64,000 nucleotides of DNA from Tulasnella sp. 424 (Eukaryota; Basidiomycota; Agaricomycetes; Cantharellales; Tulasnellaceae), in contig WSUB01000037.1 in NCBI GenBank assembly GCA_019633425.1, positions 62,001 through 126,000 on the forward strand. Reading direction: 5' to 3'. The position numbers and the translations under genes were made by a program. This document shows positions 1-11,708 of this stretch, in pieces. Under the pieces are notes generated by a model, which saw only the letters and a list, made by a program, of their open reading frames with translations, did no database searches and was not told the origin of the DNA. Each line of letters opens with the position of its first letter. Positions within the stretch are counted from its first letter, which is position 1.

Positions 1-1812
1 GTTAGAAAGGCTGCGAAAATGGTCGGGAAGTGACACGCTCTCACCCAACCCAGTCCGCAAATTCCCTGGTATTAGGAACTGTAGCAGAAAGTAGGATGAT
101 GCTGACATGGTCGGGTAACATGATAATGACTTCCTCCCACACGACCCCTCTCTGTAAAGCGATATCTGACGTTTAGGGGAAAGATGGTTCCACTCGAATT
201 GATCTACTCACCTCAAGGTCATTGACGTAGTGAACTTCGTCGAAAATGACGAATTCCACGTCGCGAATAAGATCAGCCCCCTTGTAGAGCATCGACCGCA
301 AGATCTCCGTCGTCATAATTAAGCAACTTCCTTCAGGGTTGATTTGGACGTCTCCTGTTAGGATACCAACCGTTGCTGGGTCGAAGGTCTGCTTGAAATC
401 TCTGAACTTTTGATTGGATAGAGCCTTGATAGGGGAGGTGTAGATTGCCCTGAATGCAGAAGCTCAGCATATTCCCCAAGGTGGCGTCCTTCGGGGAAGG
501 GTACTTACCGGGTCATATGCTTCGCAGCTAGGGCAATGGCATACTCGGCGACGACAGTCTTGCCAGCGCTAGTATGTGCAGCAACAAAAACACTGTCTCC
601 CATCTCAAGATGGTACACGGCTTCTTTCTGGAAATTGTCCAATTCAAACGGATACTGCGTAATAGAAACTGTGGTTAACAGTTAGCCCGACGCACGGGTC
701 CTGGAAACGACTTACTTTGTGAGCCATGTCCGGCACTAGTTCATGGAAGTTCTTCAATGGTTTGTCGATATCCACAACGTGGGCCCACTCTCGCTTAGTA
801 ATGGCAGGCTTTCGAGGCAGTTTTCTGTGGGTTTCGGGGTAGAGGAAAGCCCGCTGGAAAATTCTGGTCAGACCGGGTATGAAAAGGAGGGAACGACATC
901 AAGCCTACGTCGGCAGGTAATAACGTATCCAAAGCAAATTCATCCCCAGCAGCGATCGGTAACTCAGTAGGCTCGTTGAAGCGAGGTTCGGCAGCCTTTT
1001 GACGCGCAAATGTCCGAGTCACGATTAGGTTCACCCAAAAGTAAACAGAAGCTCACGTTCACGGCTGTTGGCACAGCGGATACCTCCGGTTCCGACGTCA
1101 ATAGTTCATTATCGCCTGCTTCATCTTCTTCCTCTCCCGGAATTCTCAGTCCTCTGGAGAATCCAGGAGGTATGGTCCGAAGTCCTGGCGCGCAAGGAAA
1201 TGAAGTGAAAGAAAGCGGTGAAGTGAGCGCCTCTAACGTACCTGTTTGCTTTTCTGATCCTTCTTCCGCTTCTTCAGCACCAACCACTGCATCTTCCAAG
1301 CCACCAGGAAGGAACGGCATATATCCAGATTTTCCTCTCACAAAGGTTGATGCTGGTGCAGGAGCACGGCTTAATGAGGTCGACGTCAAGCCAGTGGCGA
1401 TGACTCGATTTGCGCTAGTCTGAGCTAAGGCGGTCTCAGTCCGATATTATATAAACACCAAGTTGATGCGCACCTCAGAGTATCCGACAATTCTCCCGTT
1501 CAATCCGGACCTCTGGAAGGTGAGGACTGTAGATGCTGAAGAGGGCTCCAAGGTAAACAGGGATGGGATGGATATTTCATGATCCCAATGCCTGAGACAA
1601 AGTACCAAGGATTCACTATCTTACAGTGGAAAAGGTTTCAGAGCGACGTACAGTTTGTATTGAGAAAGCCAATGTTCTGGAATAACATCTTTGGGGTAGA
1701 GAATCTCTCGTTCGATTTCCTGAAGTAAAACTTCTTGAGGGGGGATTCGAGCTAGTCCAAGCTCTTCCAAGATCTCTTCACGTGTTGCGGACCCATTTTC
1801 TAGATCGCCCAT
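1..1812 (-). CDS. SKI2: Ski2-type RNA helicase, 5' part (runs off the window)
   Basis: This is the N-terminal part of the Ski2 helicase, the motor of the cytoplasmic SKI complex that threads RNA into the exosome for 3'-5' decay. Read on the minus strand, the exons give an N-terminal segment with a [18 protein letters not shown] stretch, then '[13 protein letters not shown]...[11 protein letters not shown]' leading into the helicase core. The exons near 540-640 hold the Walker A region (SAGKT context). The exon at about 215-440 carries the [16 protein letters not shown] block, TGD and the DEVH box (FDEVHYVND). At least four introns are visible. The ATG at 1812 (MGDLENGS) is the first in frame; an upstream TTG in the same frame is unlikely to be used. 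The C-terminal two thirds lie outside the window. Identity is firm for the family; exact exon ends are less so. Confidence 0.88.
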
Positions 1813-2076
1813 TTGCGTAGAGGTAGAGGGTGACAAGGGGTTGGGAGGTCCGGATTCAGGGACAAGTCAAAAGCCCGCGTCCGTGTTGTGAGAAACCGAG
1901 GACAAACAGGTGCTGGATTAAAACCGCCACCAACAGTCGACCCAACGAACAGCTTAGATGGAGGAGGGAGATCACTGTAAGTTATAAATATTGCGCGTGA
2001 ATACGTTGATCGTTTATCCTTTCAATCGAAAGCTGGCCTTAGAAAGCGTACTCGACAGGACGTCACCGACGACGAC
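1813..2076. promoter_or_regulatory. Shared divergent promoter of SKI2 and CDK11
   Basis: The 264 bases between the two start codons must hold both promoters and 5' leaders. I see no clear TATA box. It is inferred to be regulatory only from its position between head-to-head genes. Confidence 0.5.
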
Positions 2077-3729
2077 ATGGAATCTGGAACTGAAATACGG
2101 GTGGTACCGAAAAGGCCAAAAGGCAGCAAATCGAAGCGGGCGAAAGCATCTGCCTCGAACTCCTCGAACGAAGGTGGAGACAAGGATGAAGAGATGTCAA
2201 TATCGGATTCTGAAGCCGACCCACCTCACAACCCAACTCCATCACGAAGTGACCATCCGCGGCCCCGTGTTCCAGTGCAACGGGCAACCGCCATACTTCC
2301 CACCTACTCGCGCGTCGCTCCTCCGCGTCGTCACTATCCAGCGATATCCTCGTGTCGCTCGGTGTATGCGTACAAACGATTAAACCACATCGAAGAGGGA
2401 TCGTATGGAGTCGTTTTTCGTGCCCAGGATCTTGAAACGGGAGATATTGTCGCTCTCAAGAAGCTGAAATTAGACGAAGAGAAACATGGCTTCCCGATCA
2501 CCAGCCTCCGAGAGATCATGGCGCTGATGGTTTGTAAGCACGAAAACGTGGTTGGCATTCGGGAGATCGTAGTGGGGGACACGTTGACACAGTGAGTACC
2601 CCGTCATCAGGAGTCGGCTTAGCCTGAACATCCTTGCTTCTAAGAGTCTTCATTGTAATGGACTTCATCGAGCATGACCTTAAGACTCTCCTCACTGTTA
2701 TGCCAACACCGTTCCTAACATCTGAAATCAAGACGCTTCTGCATCAACTTCTGTCCGCGGTTGCACACTGCCACACAAATTGGGTTCTACATCGCGACTT
2801 GAAGACAAGCAATCTTCTCATGAATAACCGCGGGCAAATCAAAGTAGCCGACTTTGGTCTAGCTCGCAAATTTGGCGACCCATTAGGGGACATGACCCAA
2901 CTTGTCGTAACCCTCTGGTATAGGCGTGTGTTGCTTCTTTGCTTGTCGTAACTTGCGACTAATACTCTCCACACCTACTCACGCATGTCATATTCCCAGA
3001 GCCCCGGAACTCTTGTTAGGCGAGACAGTCTACTCAACTGCTGTGGACATCTGGTCTGTCGGCTGCGTGTTCGGCGAGCTACTGTTGAATGAGCCCCTAT
3101 TCCAAGCCAAGAGCGAAATCGACATGTTAGCTCTCGTACGCATCAGTCATATTGCACCACATGGGCGCCACCTTACTGATAGCTTGGCCGTCCTTACAGA
3201 TCTTCAAGTTGCTGGGAACACCCACGGAGGAAATTTGGCCAGGTTTCTCCAAACTCCCTCTAGTCAAGACATTGAACATTGCGAGTCAACGGTTGGTGCA
3301 AATACTCCAAGCATCGTTGGCACTTTCCTCACGAGCATTACCCCGTCAGGCATCCAACTCTGCGGAACAAGTTCCCTCATGTGTCCGATGCCGGGTTGGA
3401 CTTGCTTTCCAGGCTTTTGACATACGACCCGGAGCAACGCATAACGGCCGAGGAAGCTTTGACGCATCCGTACTTCAGGTTGGCACGAGTGACTTTTATC
3501 ATTTCGACCAATGTGTTGACACGACGTCAATTTCTGAATAGGGAGACCCCGTTACCACAGCACCCAGACATGTTCCGGTCATTCCCTTCTTTGGCTGCAG
3601 GAGAAAAGTGAGTTGCCCCTGAATCTCTTAGCGTTCCTGCTTCCTCACCCTCAGTGCTCTAGAAAACCGAAAGCCTACGAAAGCCCGGCAGCACCTGCCC
3701 ACCAACGCAAAGAGTATGATTACGTCTGA
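2077..3729 (+). CDS. CDK11: Cyclin-dependent kinase of the CDK11/PITSLRE family
   Basis: Serine/threonine kinase of the CDK11 family, which works with L-type cyclins in transcription and splicing control. The first exon codes for a basic, Ser-rich tail with a likely nuclear signal ([10 protein letters not shown]), then the glycine loop (EEGSYGVVF), the ATP lysine (VALKKLKL) and the diagnostic PITSLRE helix. Later exons give [10 protein letters not shown] (catalytic loop), DFGLARKFG, the activation segment split by an intron inside [10 protein letters not shown], and [13 protein letters not shown]. Introns fall near 2593-2646, 2921-2999, 3136-3198, 3290-3340, 3477-3540 and 3608-3662. The last exon adds a short tail ending KEYDYV, so the stop is at 3727-3729. 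All core kinase residues are present. Confidence 0.9.
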
Positions 3730-3950
3730 CAATGCTCTGCATCTCTTTTTTTGCACTTGCTGTCATCGTTACTTCATTCGAGGAGAAAACAGAAAGCTAA
3801 AAGTACAGCAGTCCGAATCAAACAAGTTCGTGCGGGGAGGTGAAATGAAGAAAAGAAGGAACAGGAGAGATATAAAAAACTGGCGAGAATGAACAACTGT
3901 ACTTGACGATGCGAACGATCGGAAGGAGCCTAACGGTCCAAGGGAAAGGG

Positions 3951-6235
3951 TCACTGAGGTCTATAAGTTTGCTTCTCGTTCTGATAAGGGGTATTCCGAC
4001 TTCCAACTGTTGATGTCTCGTAATCCGGAGGAGCATCTTCCGGAATATTTGGTCTACCTGCCGAAGGCCCAACCGTCGAAGGTTCCGACTCTTCTTGCCA
4101 TGCAGCTAACCGTGTCGGCGAGTGAGGTGATCGAGGACCCCTACCGGGACTCGTCGCCCACGCACCGGCTGAACTTCCGGCTGCCTGAGCACCATACGGT
4201 AACTGAGTATTGATTGGTTCCGGTGATGACGCGTAAGTGGCGGGTTGACGCTGAGGAGATGGAACCGCTACGCCAGGGAAGTTCAAATCCGGCTGCGCGT
4301 TGCTACCTCCAACCATTGGTTGAGATGGAAGCGGGTAGCTAGATTGGTGCTGTGGAGAGTACGGGGTTTGCGGTTGAGGTTGCGGGGTGTACGACTGTTG
4401 GGGCGGGTACGCGCCGGGTGTTGGGGTCGTCCCTGGATGGTTGTACGAGTCGCTGTAAGGGTCGTAGGCATTTTGGGAAGGCTGAGGCGTGTAGCTTTGT
4501 TGTTGTGAATAGTTCTGCGGCGGGTAGGTGGATTGTTGGGAGGGGTATTGACTATGCCCACCAGCTGGATATCCACCAGGTAATGCCGGCGAACGGCTAT
4601 GCTGTGCTTGCCCATATGCGGCAGCTTGATCGTATGGTTGATTGGATGCGCCGTAATTGTACTGAGAAGCAGCAGTGCTCGGGTCTTGATAGTGAGAACC
4701 ATATGGCTGATGAGAGTAAGCCGAATGATCTGGGATGAAGAATGTCAGACAATGGCTCAAAGGCCGAAATCTAAGCGTACATACAGGAGCTGTCTTGCGA
4801 GTGATGGCCGTACGTGTCTCCTCTCCCGTGTTGAGCGGTATTTGGTTGCAAGTAATCATTCCGTGAAGTGGCAGCAGCGGCGCCAACGCCAACGGCGGCC
4901 GCAGTAGCAGCAGCTGGTGCAGCAAGACCTGCTGTAGCGTAAATATCCCTTTCTGCAAGCGAAGACTCCCTTGCCGGATTGTAATTCGTTGAAGACAGGT
5001 TCTGCTGTGGTGGGTAGGTTGTAGTCGGCGGGTACGTCGAGCCGTGATCTGTTGTTCGTCGTCCGCCATGTCCATAGCTATTCCCGTATCCGGCAGGTGG
5101 TGGACTCCTTCCACCGTTGTTATGAGTTGCAGTTGAAGCAGCGCTTGCTTGTCGTCTTGGTGGAGTCTGTAATGACGACGCTGGGACGTATCCAGTAGCC
5201 GCTCCAGCCGCCCCATATCTGTTGGGCGCCGGCGAAGGTTGGTCTCTATACGGACTATGAGCGGGTGTATCATCTCCGGTCAACGGTCTCGTCTCGTACT
5301 CTTCGTACGAATCGAACGCCGGTAAACCGACTTCATGCGTCGTCCCAGACTTCTGAAGAGCCTTCCTATCCATCTCCGCTTTGATAGCGTCCATCCGCAT
5401 TTGCTCTGCATAGGCAGCGTTGGGGTCCGGAGGAAGAGTTGCGTTGCCGTTAGGTGCATAGGCACTCGCTTTGCTTGCGGCAGGCGCTCTGGGTCTCCTG
5501 GCGATGCAACACCGCCCAAGACCGAAGGCACATCCACTAATGAAGAGTAAAATCCATGCCGCTAACGTGAGCCAGATCGCATTGCCTATTACTGCCGTTG
5601 CCCCGTCGATAGACTGGATTCGAGCTTTGGCGACGAAGAAGAGAACCAAATCGAAGATGAAGGCGATGAGGCAGATTGCAGCTGCCGCTCCAGAAATGCA
5701 GGACGAGAAGCAGGTCATGGAAAATTCTCGGATGTGGGCGAGGAGGCCGAAGATGGCTGAGACACCTGCGAGGGCTAAGGCGATAACGTGGAGGAACAGG
5801 GCATAAGTGAGCCATTTGGCTACGACTGTAGGTATCTGGATTTTGGTATCATTTCCGAAAAGTGTGTTCGGGTCTACGAGACAAAAAAAAAGGGTCAGAC
5901 ATTTGATTCTCAACTCAACAAGCACGCGGGACTTACTGAATTCGTAGCCGATAGAAGGCTTGGTACAGGTTTCGTTGCCATTTACGCTCAAACAGTAACC
6001 AAGTGTGCCGAGGCTGATGTATCCTCCTTGCCCGTTAGAGTTGTATGTAGCCCGAAGGAAGTAAATGGTTTTGAAGTACGGTACGTTGAAGCAAACCACA
6101 ATGAGGATGATTGTGGCCGTGAGCGTCGTCAAGAAGCCACCTAAGCGGAGCGCCAGAACCCTGATCAGGTGTGCCGCTCACAGATCTCCGTTAAATGAGA
6201 CAAATACACGGACCTGTCGCTGGACGCCAGCACAT
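3951..6235 (-). CDS. palI: PalI/Rim9-like four-helix membrane protein with long proline-rich tail
   Basis: PalI/Rim9 (SUR7-type) proteins sit in the plasma membrane and help the PalH/Rim21 sensor in the alkaline pH-response pathway. The sequence shows a hydrophobic helix near the N-terminus, an extracellular loop with GTLGYCLSVNGNETCTKPSIGYE (the usual Gly- and Cys-containing motif), then three more helices ending near GRCC. About 450 residues of Gln/Pro/Tyr/Ser-rich cytoplasmic tail follow, containing APPDYE, a PPxY motif. Introns: about 5877-5930 (gtaagt/tag) and 4730-4784 (gtatgt/cag), where the frame moves into the tail reading through PYGSHYQDP. The first exon is inferred: ATG at 6235, donor gtgtat at 6209, acceptor at 6161, giving MCWRPATGP before the helix. 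No in-frame ATG exists closer to the helix. Family call is good; the start is moderate. Confidence 0.8.
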
Positions 6236-6996
6236 ATTTGGTTCGTGATTATGAGAGTGAGTTGATACTGGTCAAAGTGTAATGTACGAGCAGAAAGTCC
6301 TCGTTGTCTGTTTTGGTCTATACGGGGATGCCGAGGCAGCCGGTATTAGTCGAATCCGCTATGGGAGGGGAGTTGAGGTGAGAATTGGTAAAGGTGATGG
6401 AGGGTGGCCAAGAACGGTTGAACATACTTCCACTCGTATAAAAGGATTTCTTCTCTTGGCCGTCCGTAGTCTGCCGGTGGAGCACCCCGAGATCGTGGCG
6501 ATGGTCAGAAGGCTGTGTGTACTGCAAGTACTGAGCGCAGCAACCTTGAATGGCCTCCGTAGATCTCCTTCGTCGACAAACAACTGCCTCTACGGTCGTA
6601 TAATGCCGTCTGGGATTTGGTTTGGGCGTATAAAGTGTTTGATCCCTAAGCGCTGCAAAGGGATGAACCTGCGTTGGGAGACCACCAGTCTAGGAGTAAA
6701 CCTTGCGATATCCGTCCGAATTTGGAGCACAAAGCGTCGAATCCTTCGGGGCCTTCGTATCCAATTGATTAGCTCCCCGCTGGAATGCGTATAAGACGAG
6801 AGCGCTGTATCGTTGCTGTATGCGGGAGAGATGAGCGAACCCGATGGAAGTGACGACTGTTGTAGGGAAAAAGCCAACATTTGGTCCCGTAATCAACTCT
6901 ACTATTTGGAAAAAGAAACTCCGCCACGACCTACATTTTCCCTTCTCCTTACCAAGCTTGTCGCTACCACCCAAGGGGAGCATGAACGCAAGCTAG
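6236..6996. other. Intergenic region between palI and the ubiquitin hydrolase
   Basis: About 760 bases holding the promoters of two divergent genes. Open frames exist on both strands (for example 6282-6794 plus and 6690-6983 minus), but none resembles a protein family or has convincing splice continuation. A gtataaaagg TATA-like string lies near 6436 on the plus strand, too far from the 6997 start to be assigned. Confidence 0.4.
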
Positions 6997-9900
6997 ATGA
7001 GGTCATCCAACGGGCTCCAATCTCTACTGCAAGACCTCAACATCAACCCGCAGTACCTTACTCTTGCAATCCTCGCTTGCACCGTCCTACTTTTGGCTGG
7101 AGCACCCATGTTCGAATCGCTACTCGGTTACATCTGGAATTCACCACCACCGGAATCTTCATCGTCCCACAGACGCTCGCGTCGAAAGTCGACTTCGTCT
7201 GGAGCGCCAAGGACAAGAGCAGAGCAGCTACGACAACGTGGCGAGACCCCAGGCGGCGGAAGCGGGGGCGAAGCAGGCTCCTCCAGCGCGCCGCACATCG
7301 ACGACGTGTATTACCCAGGATTGGTCAACATCTCCGGAACTTATTGTTTCTTAAACTCGACTCTGCAGGTCTCTCTTTCTCGGGCTTTTTGGGCCAGCTT
7401 TGCGGATAATGCTCACTCAAGGCCTTGTTCCTTGTTTTAGGCTCTGGCATCGTTATCTTACCTACAACCGCAAATAGAATCTTCCCGTTCAAAAGCTGAG
7501 GAATGGGACGTCCCGACCCCTGTTATTGATGCTCTACGAGATACTTTGAATAGTGAGTAGTTGCAACAATACCTCTACTCCATTTCTTTCTCGTTAGACT
7601 GACATGAACCCCCCCCCCCAGGCCTCAACACACCGCACCACCGACAGAAAGCGTTCCGCCCCGAAGACATTATAGATGCACTTTCCCGTCCAGACCCAAA
7701 GGGCAACCGATCTCGTTCTCGTTTGTTTTCGTCTCGAGAGCATCAAGATGCCCAGGAACTTTTCCAACTGGTTTCGTCGTGCTTGCAAGAGGAAGCCACG
7801 GACGTGGACGCGGAAATGGCTCGGGATCACGGTCTCGCAGAGGTCCATCGCGGCGACGGCGACCACCCGCGAAAGGACGTCGCTTCCAAGAATGTTTTTG
7901 AAGGTCTTACTGCAAATCGTCGAAGTTGTGTAGAATGCGGTTATACCGAGGCTGTCATGCACTTTTCGTTCGACAATTTGACCTTGCCGGTCCCGCGTGC
8001 TGTGAGTCGGGACAAAACACCCTTATGTTCACTCCCCCTATTTTCCATACTAACCTAACTCGTCGTGTGTTCGACCTTTTCCCCTTCATTCTTGCAGGCT
8101 CGATGCAAGTTGGAAGACTGCTTGGCTGAATACACTCGAATGGAGACGTTAACCGACTGCGTCTGCCGGAAATGTTCCATGCTCGCTACGCTGAGTGAAC
8201 TAAAAGAAGAAGCGGACCGCTTGGCTGCGATTTCTGCGGCGAAAGAAGGTTCTCGAAGCAAGCGAAACCGAGCGATTCAGGCCAGGGCACTCCAACAAGC
8301 TGTCCAGGAGGCGCTTGATAACAACCGGATTGAACAAGATATACCAGATGTCAAGCTTAAAAGGGTTGAAAGCTCTTGCTCGACCAAGCAAGCAATGATT
8401 GCCAGGGTGAGTGGAGTGCGAGTGACTCACCTAGGGTTCATCATCTAACATTTATTCTGTGGCCAAATTAGCCGCCACCTGCGCTGGTCCTTCATCTCAA
8501 CCGGTCCGCCTACTACGGCTATGGAAACGCCTCTAAAAACTCGTGTGCTGTCCTTTTCCCCGAGATCCTCGACCTCACACCATTCACCACCTCTGGCGCG
8601 CTCTCAACCGTCCCTTCATCCCCCCTCTCCTCCCACGCCAACGGATCCACCAACGCTCCCCCATCACGTCCCTCCGCCACTCCCATCCTCTACCGCTTAG
8701 CGGCCATTGTATGTCATTACGGCTCACATGGCTACGGTCACTTCGTCACGTACCGGAGAAAACCCCGTCCTTCCGCATCCAGCAGTCACCGATCACGCCA
8801 AGTTGCCCAATTAGGTCACCCTCGTGTCGCTCACTCGTTGACGTGCACGTGTAGCACGTGCGCGATGTTGGGTCGGATACGGGATTACGAACCTCCAGAT
8901 CCAAACAACCCAAACGTTGGACCGGAAAAGAGTAACCGGGGTTGGTTGAGGATGAGCGACGATCAAGTGGAGGAGGTTGGGCTCAAGACGATGTTGAGCG
9001 AGGTTTCGGGGACGTTTATGTTATATTATGAGAGGGTGTTGGTGGATTCCGGGAGCTCGAGTCGTGTGAGGAAGGCCAGTTTGTCAAGGAAGACACCTCC
9101 CCCGGGGTTGCATGTGGATACAACTGCGGGAGCGAAGATGCAGCCGTATATTCATGTAACGATGTCCGCTTCGGCTGCTTCGTCCGCTACGGAATTGCCG
9201 GGATCTGCTGTTTCTGCTGGACGATCTTTACGACAACTTCCTCCCCCAGTGGTCACCATCACTAGTGCGTCGTCCCCACGATCGAGCGAGGAGACGATCA
9301 CGCAGGATCACGTTCGGCCGTCGAGATCATCCAGTCCGAAACCGGGTGAAGAGGACGAAGATCCCGGGACACCAAAAGCAGCTTCGGCAAGTCAAGAATT
9401 GCCTCCCGTTGAATTCCCGAAGAGCGCCATGTCGAGATCTTCATCGACTGCCTCGGGGAGGATAGTGCGGAACGTCACTCTAGCGCCTCTCCCTACCAAC
9501 CCCTCTCGATCCCGTACGACATCTGGCGCTTCCTCTCGGAGCGCTGCCTCGGCGAGCCCGATCGTTATTACGGGCCCGCCGCTATCAGGACCGAGTAGCG
9601 TGAGGTCTTACGGTACTCCTTTGATGATGGAGACCGATCCGTCACCTTTACCACCTGGCAGTGCGAGGACGAAGGCAAGGTTCACTCCACCTGCCACGCC
9701 GCTGGTGCTTCCGACGCCGATCAACCTCGTTCCGGAGCCGAGAGAAGAATCGAAGGAGGAGTTCGTGAGAGCAGACGACAGGTTTGACGAGAGGGATTTC
9801 GAACCTCTAGCTGAACCCGAGCCAGAAGTGATTCAGCTTCAAGCAGAGCATGAACCTGAGCCTGAGCATGAGCCGGCACCAGAGCCAGAACCGGAGTTTG

Positions 9901-10061
9901 TACACGTGGCAGCGGAATCAGAGGTTCTCGCAAATGGATCAGCTGAGGTTGCGGAGGAGAAGGAGAAAGAGAAGGACAAGGGCAAAGATAAGAAGAAGAA
10001 AGATAAATCTGCCAAGTCGGGTAAGAAAAGTTCCAAGGTGAATGGAGGACTACGGACGTAA
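6997..10061 (+). CDS. UBP1: Membrane-anchored ubiquitin carboxyl-terminal hydrolase (Ubp1/USP30-like)
   Basis: USP-class deubiquitinase of about 900 residues. Residues about 20-36 form a single hydrophobic helix, as in yeast Ubp1 and animal USP30, so the enzyme is probably tethered to ER or outer mitochondrial membrane. The Cys box reads GLVNISGTYCFLNSTLQALASL with Cys117 as nucleophile; the intron at 7369-7440 splits Q/ALASL. The His box is HYGSHGYGHFVTYR and the third residue region is RGWLRMSDDQVEEV. Two CxxC pairs (CVECGYTE and CVCRKCSML) fit the USP zinc fingers. The tail is Ser/Pro-rich, then has an acidic EPEPEHEPEP stretch and a Lys-rich end. Further introns lie near 7552-7620, 8001-8097 and 8407-8472. 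The Asn-Thr usually next to the catalytic Cys is Gly-Thr-Tyr here. Confidence 0.85.
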
Positions 10062-10466
10062 ATGGCATTTTTATAATCGTTGACCGATCTATGTACAATG
10101 CATTGGCGCTTGATCATATCTTGTACATACACGACTGTGGGGGCTCACTTTGTTTTATCGCGTTCTGTCTTTTGCTGTATTCCATAGCACATATATGCAG
10201 TTGATATATACGGTAACACAGTCGATCCCTTGATGCTATTTTGGTTCGAAATAACCGGTCGTCGTCTTTTCACGTGAAATATATAATGAGGTCCCAGAGA
10301 AGCGGAATGCAGAAATTGGAAATACGGTGTACCAAAGACAACAACAACAAAAAAAGGAAATAACTCGCGATAAGACAGATATACGTTATACTGATATACA
10401 TGATACGCGAAACGTTGACAGTACTAGTGCAAGATGAGAGTGATGTACGTAGGGGGCAGAGAGTCC
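10062..10466. other. Convergent 3' region
   Basis: About 400 bases between the stop codons of two convergent genes. AT-richer than its flanks, with no supportable gene. It should hold both 3' UTRs and polyadenylation sites. Confidence 0.5.
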
Positions 10467-11708
10467 TCAACGAAGTGGGTAATGAACGACGCCCGTCATC
10501 CCGTTCTGCGTTTGCACCTGCATCTGATGCTGCTGCTGCTGTCCTTGCTGATGCTTCGCAACAGCGTCTTCCAGCTGCTCCACTTCGATGCTCAAAGCCC
10601 CTACACCTTCCTCCAAATAGGCAATGAACTCGGCCGCCCTAAACAACGTCCCCATCTTCCCTTTACCCCTCAAGCTCTTCGCTTTCACACCCTTCTTCGG
10701 CTTCCCATTGGCATCTAGAGGTACCGGTAAAGTTGGATGCGGTCCCTTGTACCGCTTGTCAGCTGCAACCAGCGTTTCGAGCGTGCTGAAGTTCTCCTTG
10801 ATCACGGTGCGGCGACGTTGCTCCGATTGGATGTGATTCCAACGTTTCTGAGGTTCCGACAGGAGTGTTTTGCGAACGGCTTTCGATGCGGATGCGGATG
10901 AAGCGGAAGGGGTAGGCGGTGGTGCGTCAAAATCTCTGGATGAGAAGTCGGTCACTGAGGATTTCCGGCGTTTGGTCGGACGGGGTGATGGATCGACGTC
11001 GGTGGGAGAGGATGCTGCATGGACAGGAGCGGAGGAAGATGGAGGAGGTGGCTGTGAGAACGAGGAGGAATGGGGACGAGGAGCGAAAGCGTTCAAGTTG
11101 GACGTCTCGTGTGGGGAGATGGTAGTTGGCGTCACATGATGACCAGTCCCGGACGCGGTCGAAGATGGATGATGCATCTGTAGCGGATGCACGTCCAAGC
11201 CCAATCCTCCATGATGACCGGCACTCGTTCCCCCCTGTCCCGACATCATACCAAGTCCTCCTCCCGCTCCTGGGGCGAGATGCTTTGGATACTCAGGCAT
11301 GCCTTTGACCGGATCAAACTCGAATCCATCGCCACTGAATTTATCCAAAAACCCAAGCAGGCTCGTCGTTTCCGTAGAGCTTAGCAGCAGCGGCGGGACT
11401 CCTCCTGATCCTGCTTCGCCCGGTGGACCCCCAGCGCTGAGATCGACGCCACCAGGAGCGGGTCCGAAATTGAAATCGAAGAGCGCGGAAGCGTCGAAGG
11501 TACCGCCATGTGGTGTCGTCAGCATAGACTGAGAGTGCAAACTCTGGAGATCAGAGAACGAAGACATTTGAGGCGGAGGTCCTGGAGTGAAAGTAAAGTC
11601 AAAGTCGGCGAAAGGAGGCGGGGGTGGTGGCAGCGCAGGGGGTGCAGGGGGAGGAGGGATGTCGTAGGCTTGCTGCTGCTGACGATGCTCGTCGTTTGAA
11701 GTATCCAT
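10467..11708 (-). CDS. bHLH transcription factor with long loop
   Basis: Intronless 413-residue protein. The N-terminal half is Pro/Gly/Ser-rich with a run of prolines. The basic region and helix 1 start near residue 285 (RWNHIQSEQRRRTVIKENF, with H, E and R at DNA-contact positions). A basic loop of about 35 residues containing GKPKKGVKAKSLRGKGKMG follows, then helix 2 (GTLFRAAEFIAYLEEGV) and a short hydrophobic zipper-like stretch, before a Gln-rich tail. Expected to bind E-box DNA as a dimer in the nucleus. A TATA-like catatataaag lies directly upstream of the ATG on the minus strand. The specific orthologue is not recognised. The single exon and intact domain make the gene model firm. Confidence 0.85.
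   Translation of the reverse strand: MDTSNDEHRQQQQAYDIPPPPAPPALPPPPPPFADFDFTFTPGPPPQMSSFSDLQSLHSQSMLTTPHGGTFDASALFDFNFGPAPGGVDLSAGGPPGEAGSGGVPPLLLSSTETTSLLGFLDKFSGDGFEFDPVKGMPEYPKHLAPGAGGGLGMMSGQGGTSAGHHGGLGLDVHPLQMHHPSSTASGTGHHVTPTTISPHETSNLNAFAPRPHSSSFSQPPPPSSSAPVHAASSPTDVDPSPRPTKRRKSSVTDFSSRDFDAPPPTPSASSASASKAVRKTLLSEPQKRWNHIQSEQRRRTVIKENFSTLETLVAADKRYKGPHPTLPVPLDANGKPKKGVKAKSLRGKGKMGTLFRAAEFIAYLEEGVGALSIEVEQLEDAVAKHQQGQQQQHQMQVQTQNGMTGVVHYPLR

Noticed and set aside
6282..6983. Open frames on both strands (up to 170 codons plus, 97 codons minus) as possible genes
   Set aside because: Frames overlap on opposite strands, lack family patterns and cannot be extended through splice sites; they fit a divergent promoter region.
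10240..10262. GGTTCGAA-type string as a tRNA B box
   Set aside because: No A box or cloverleaf around it; no tRNA gene was recognised anywhere in the window.
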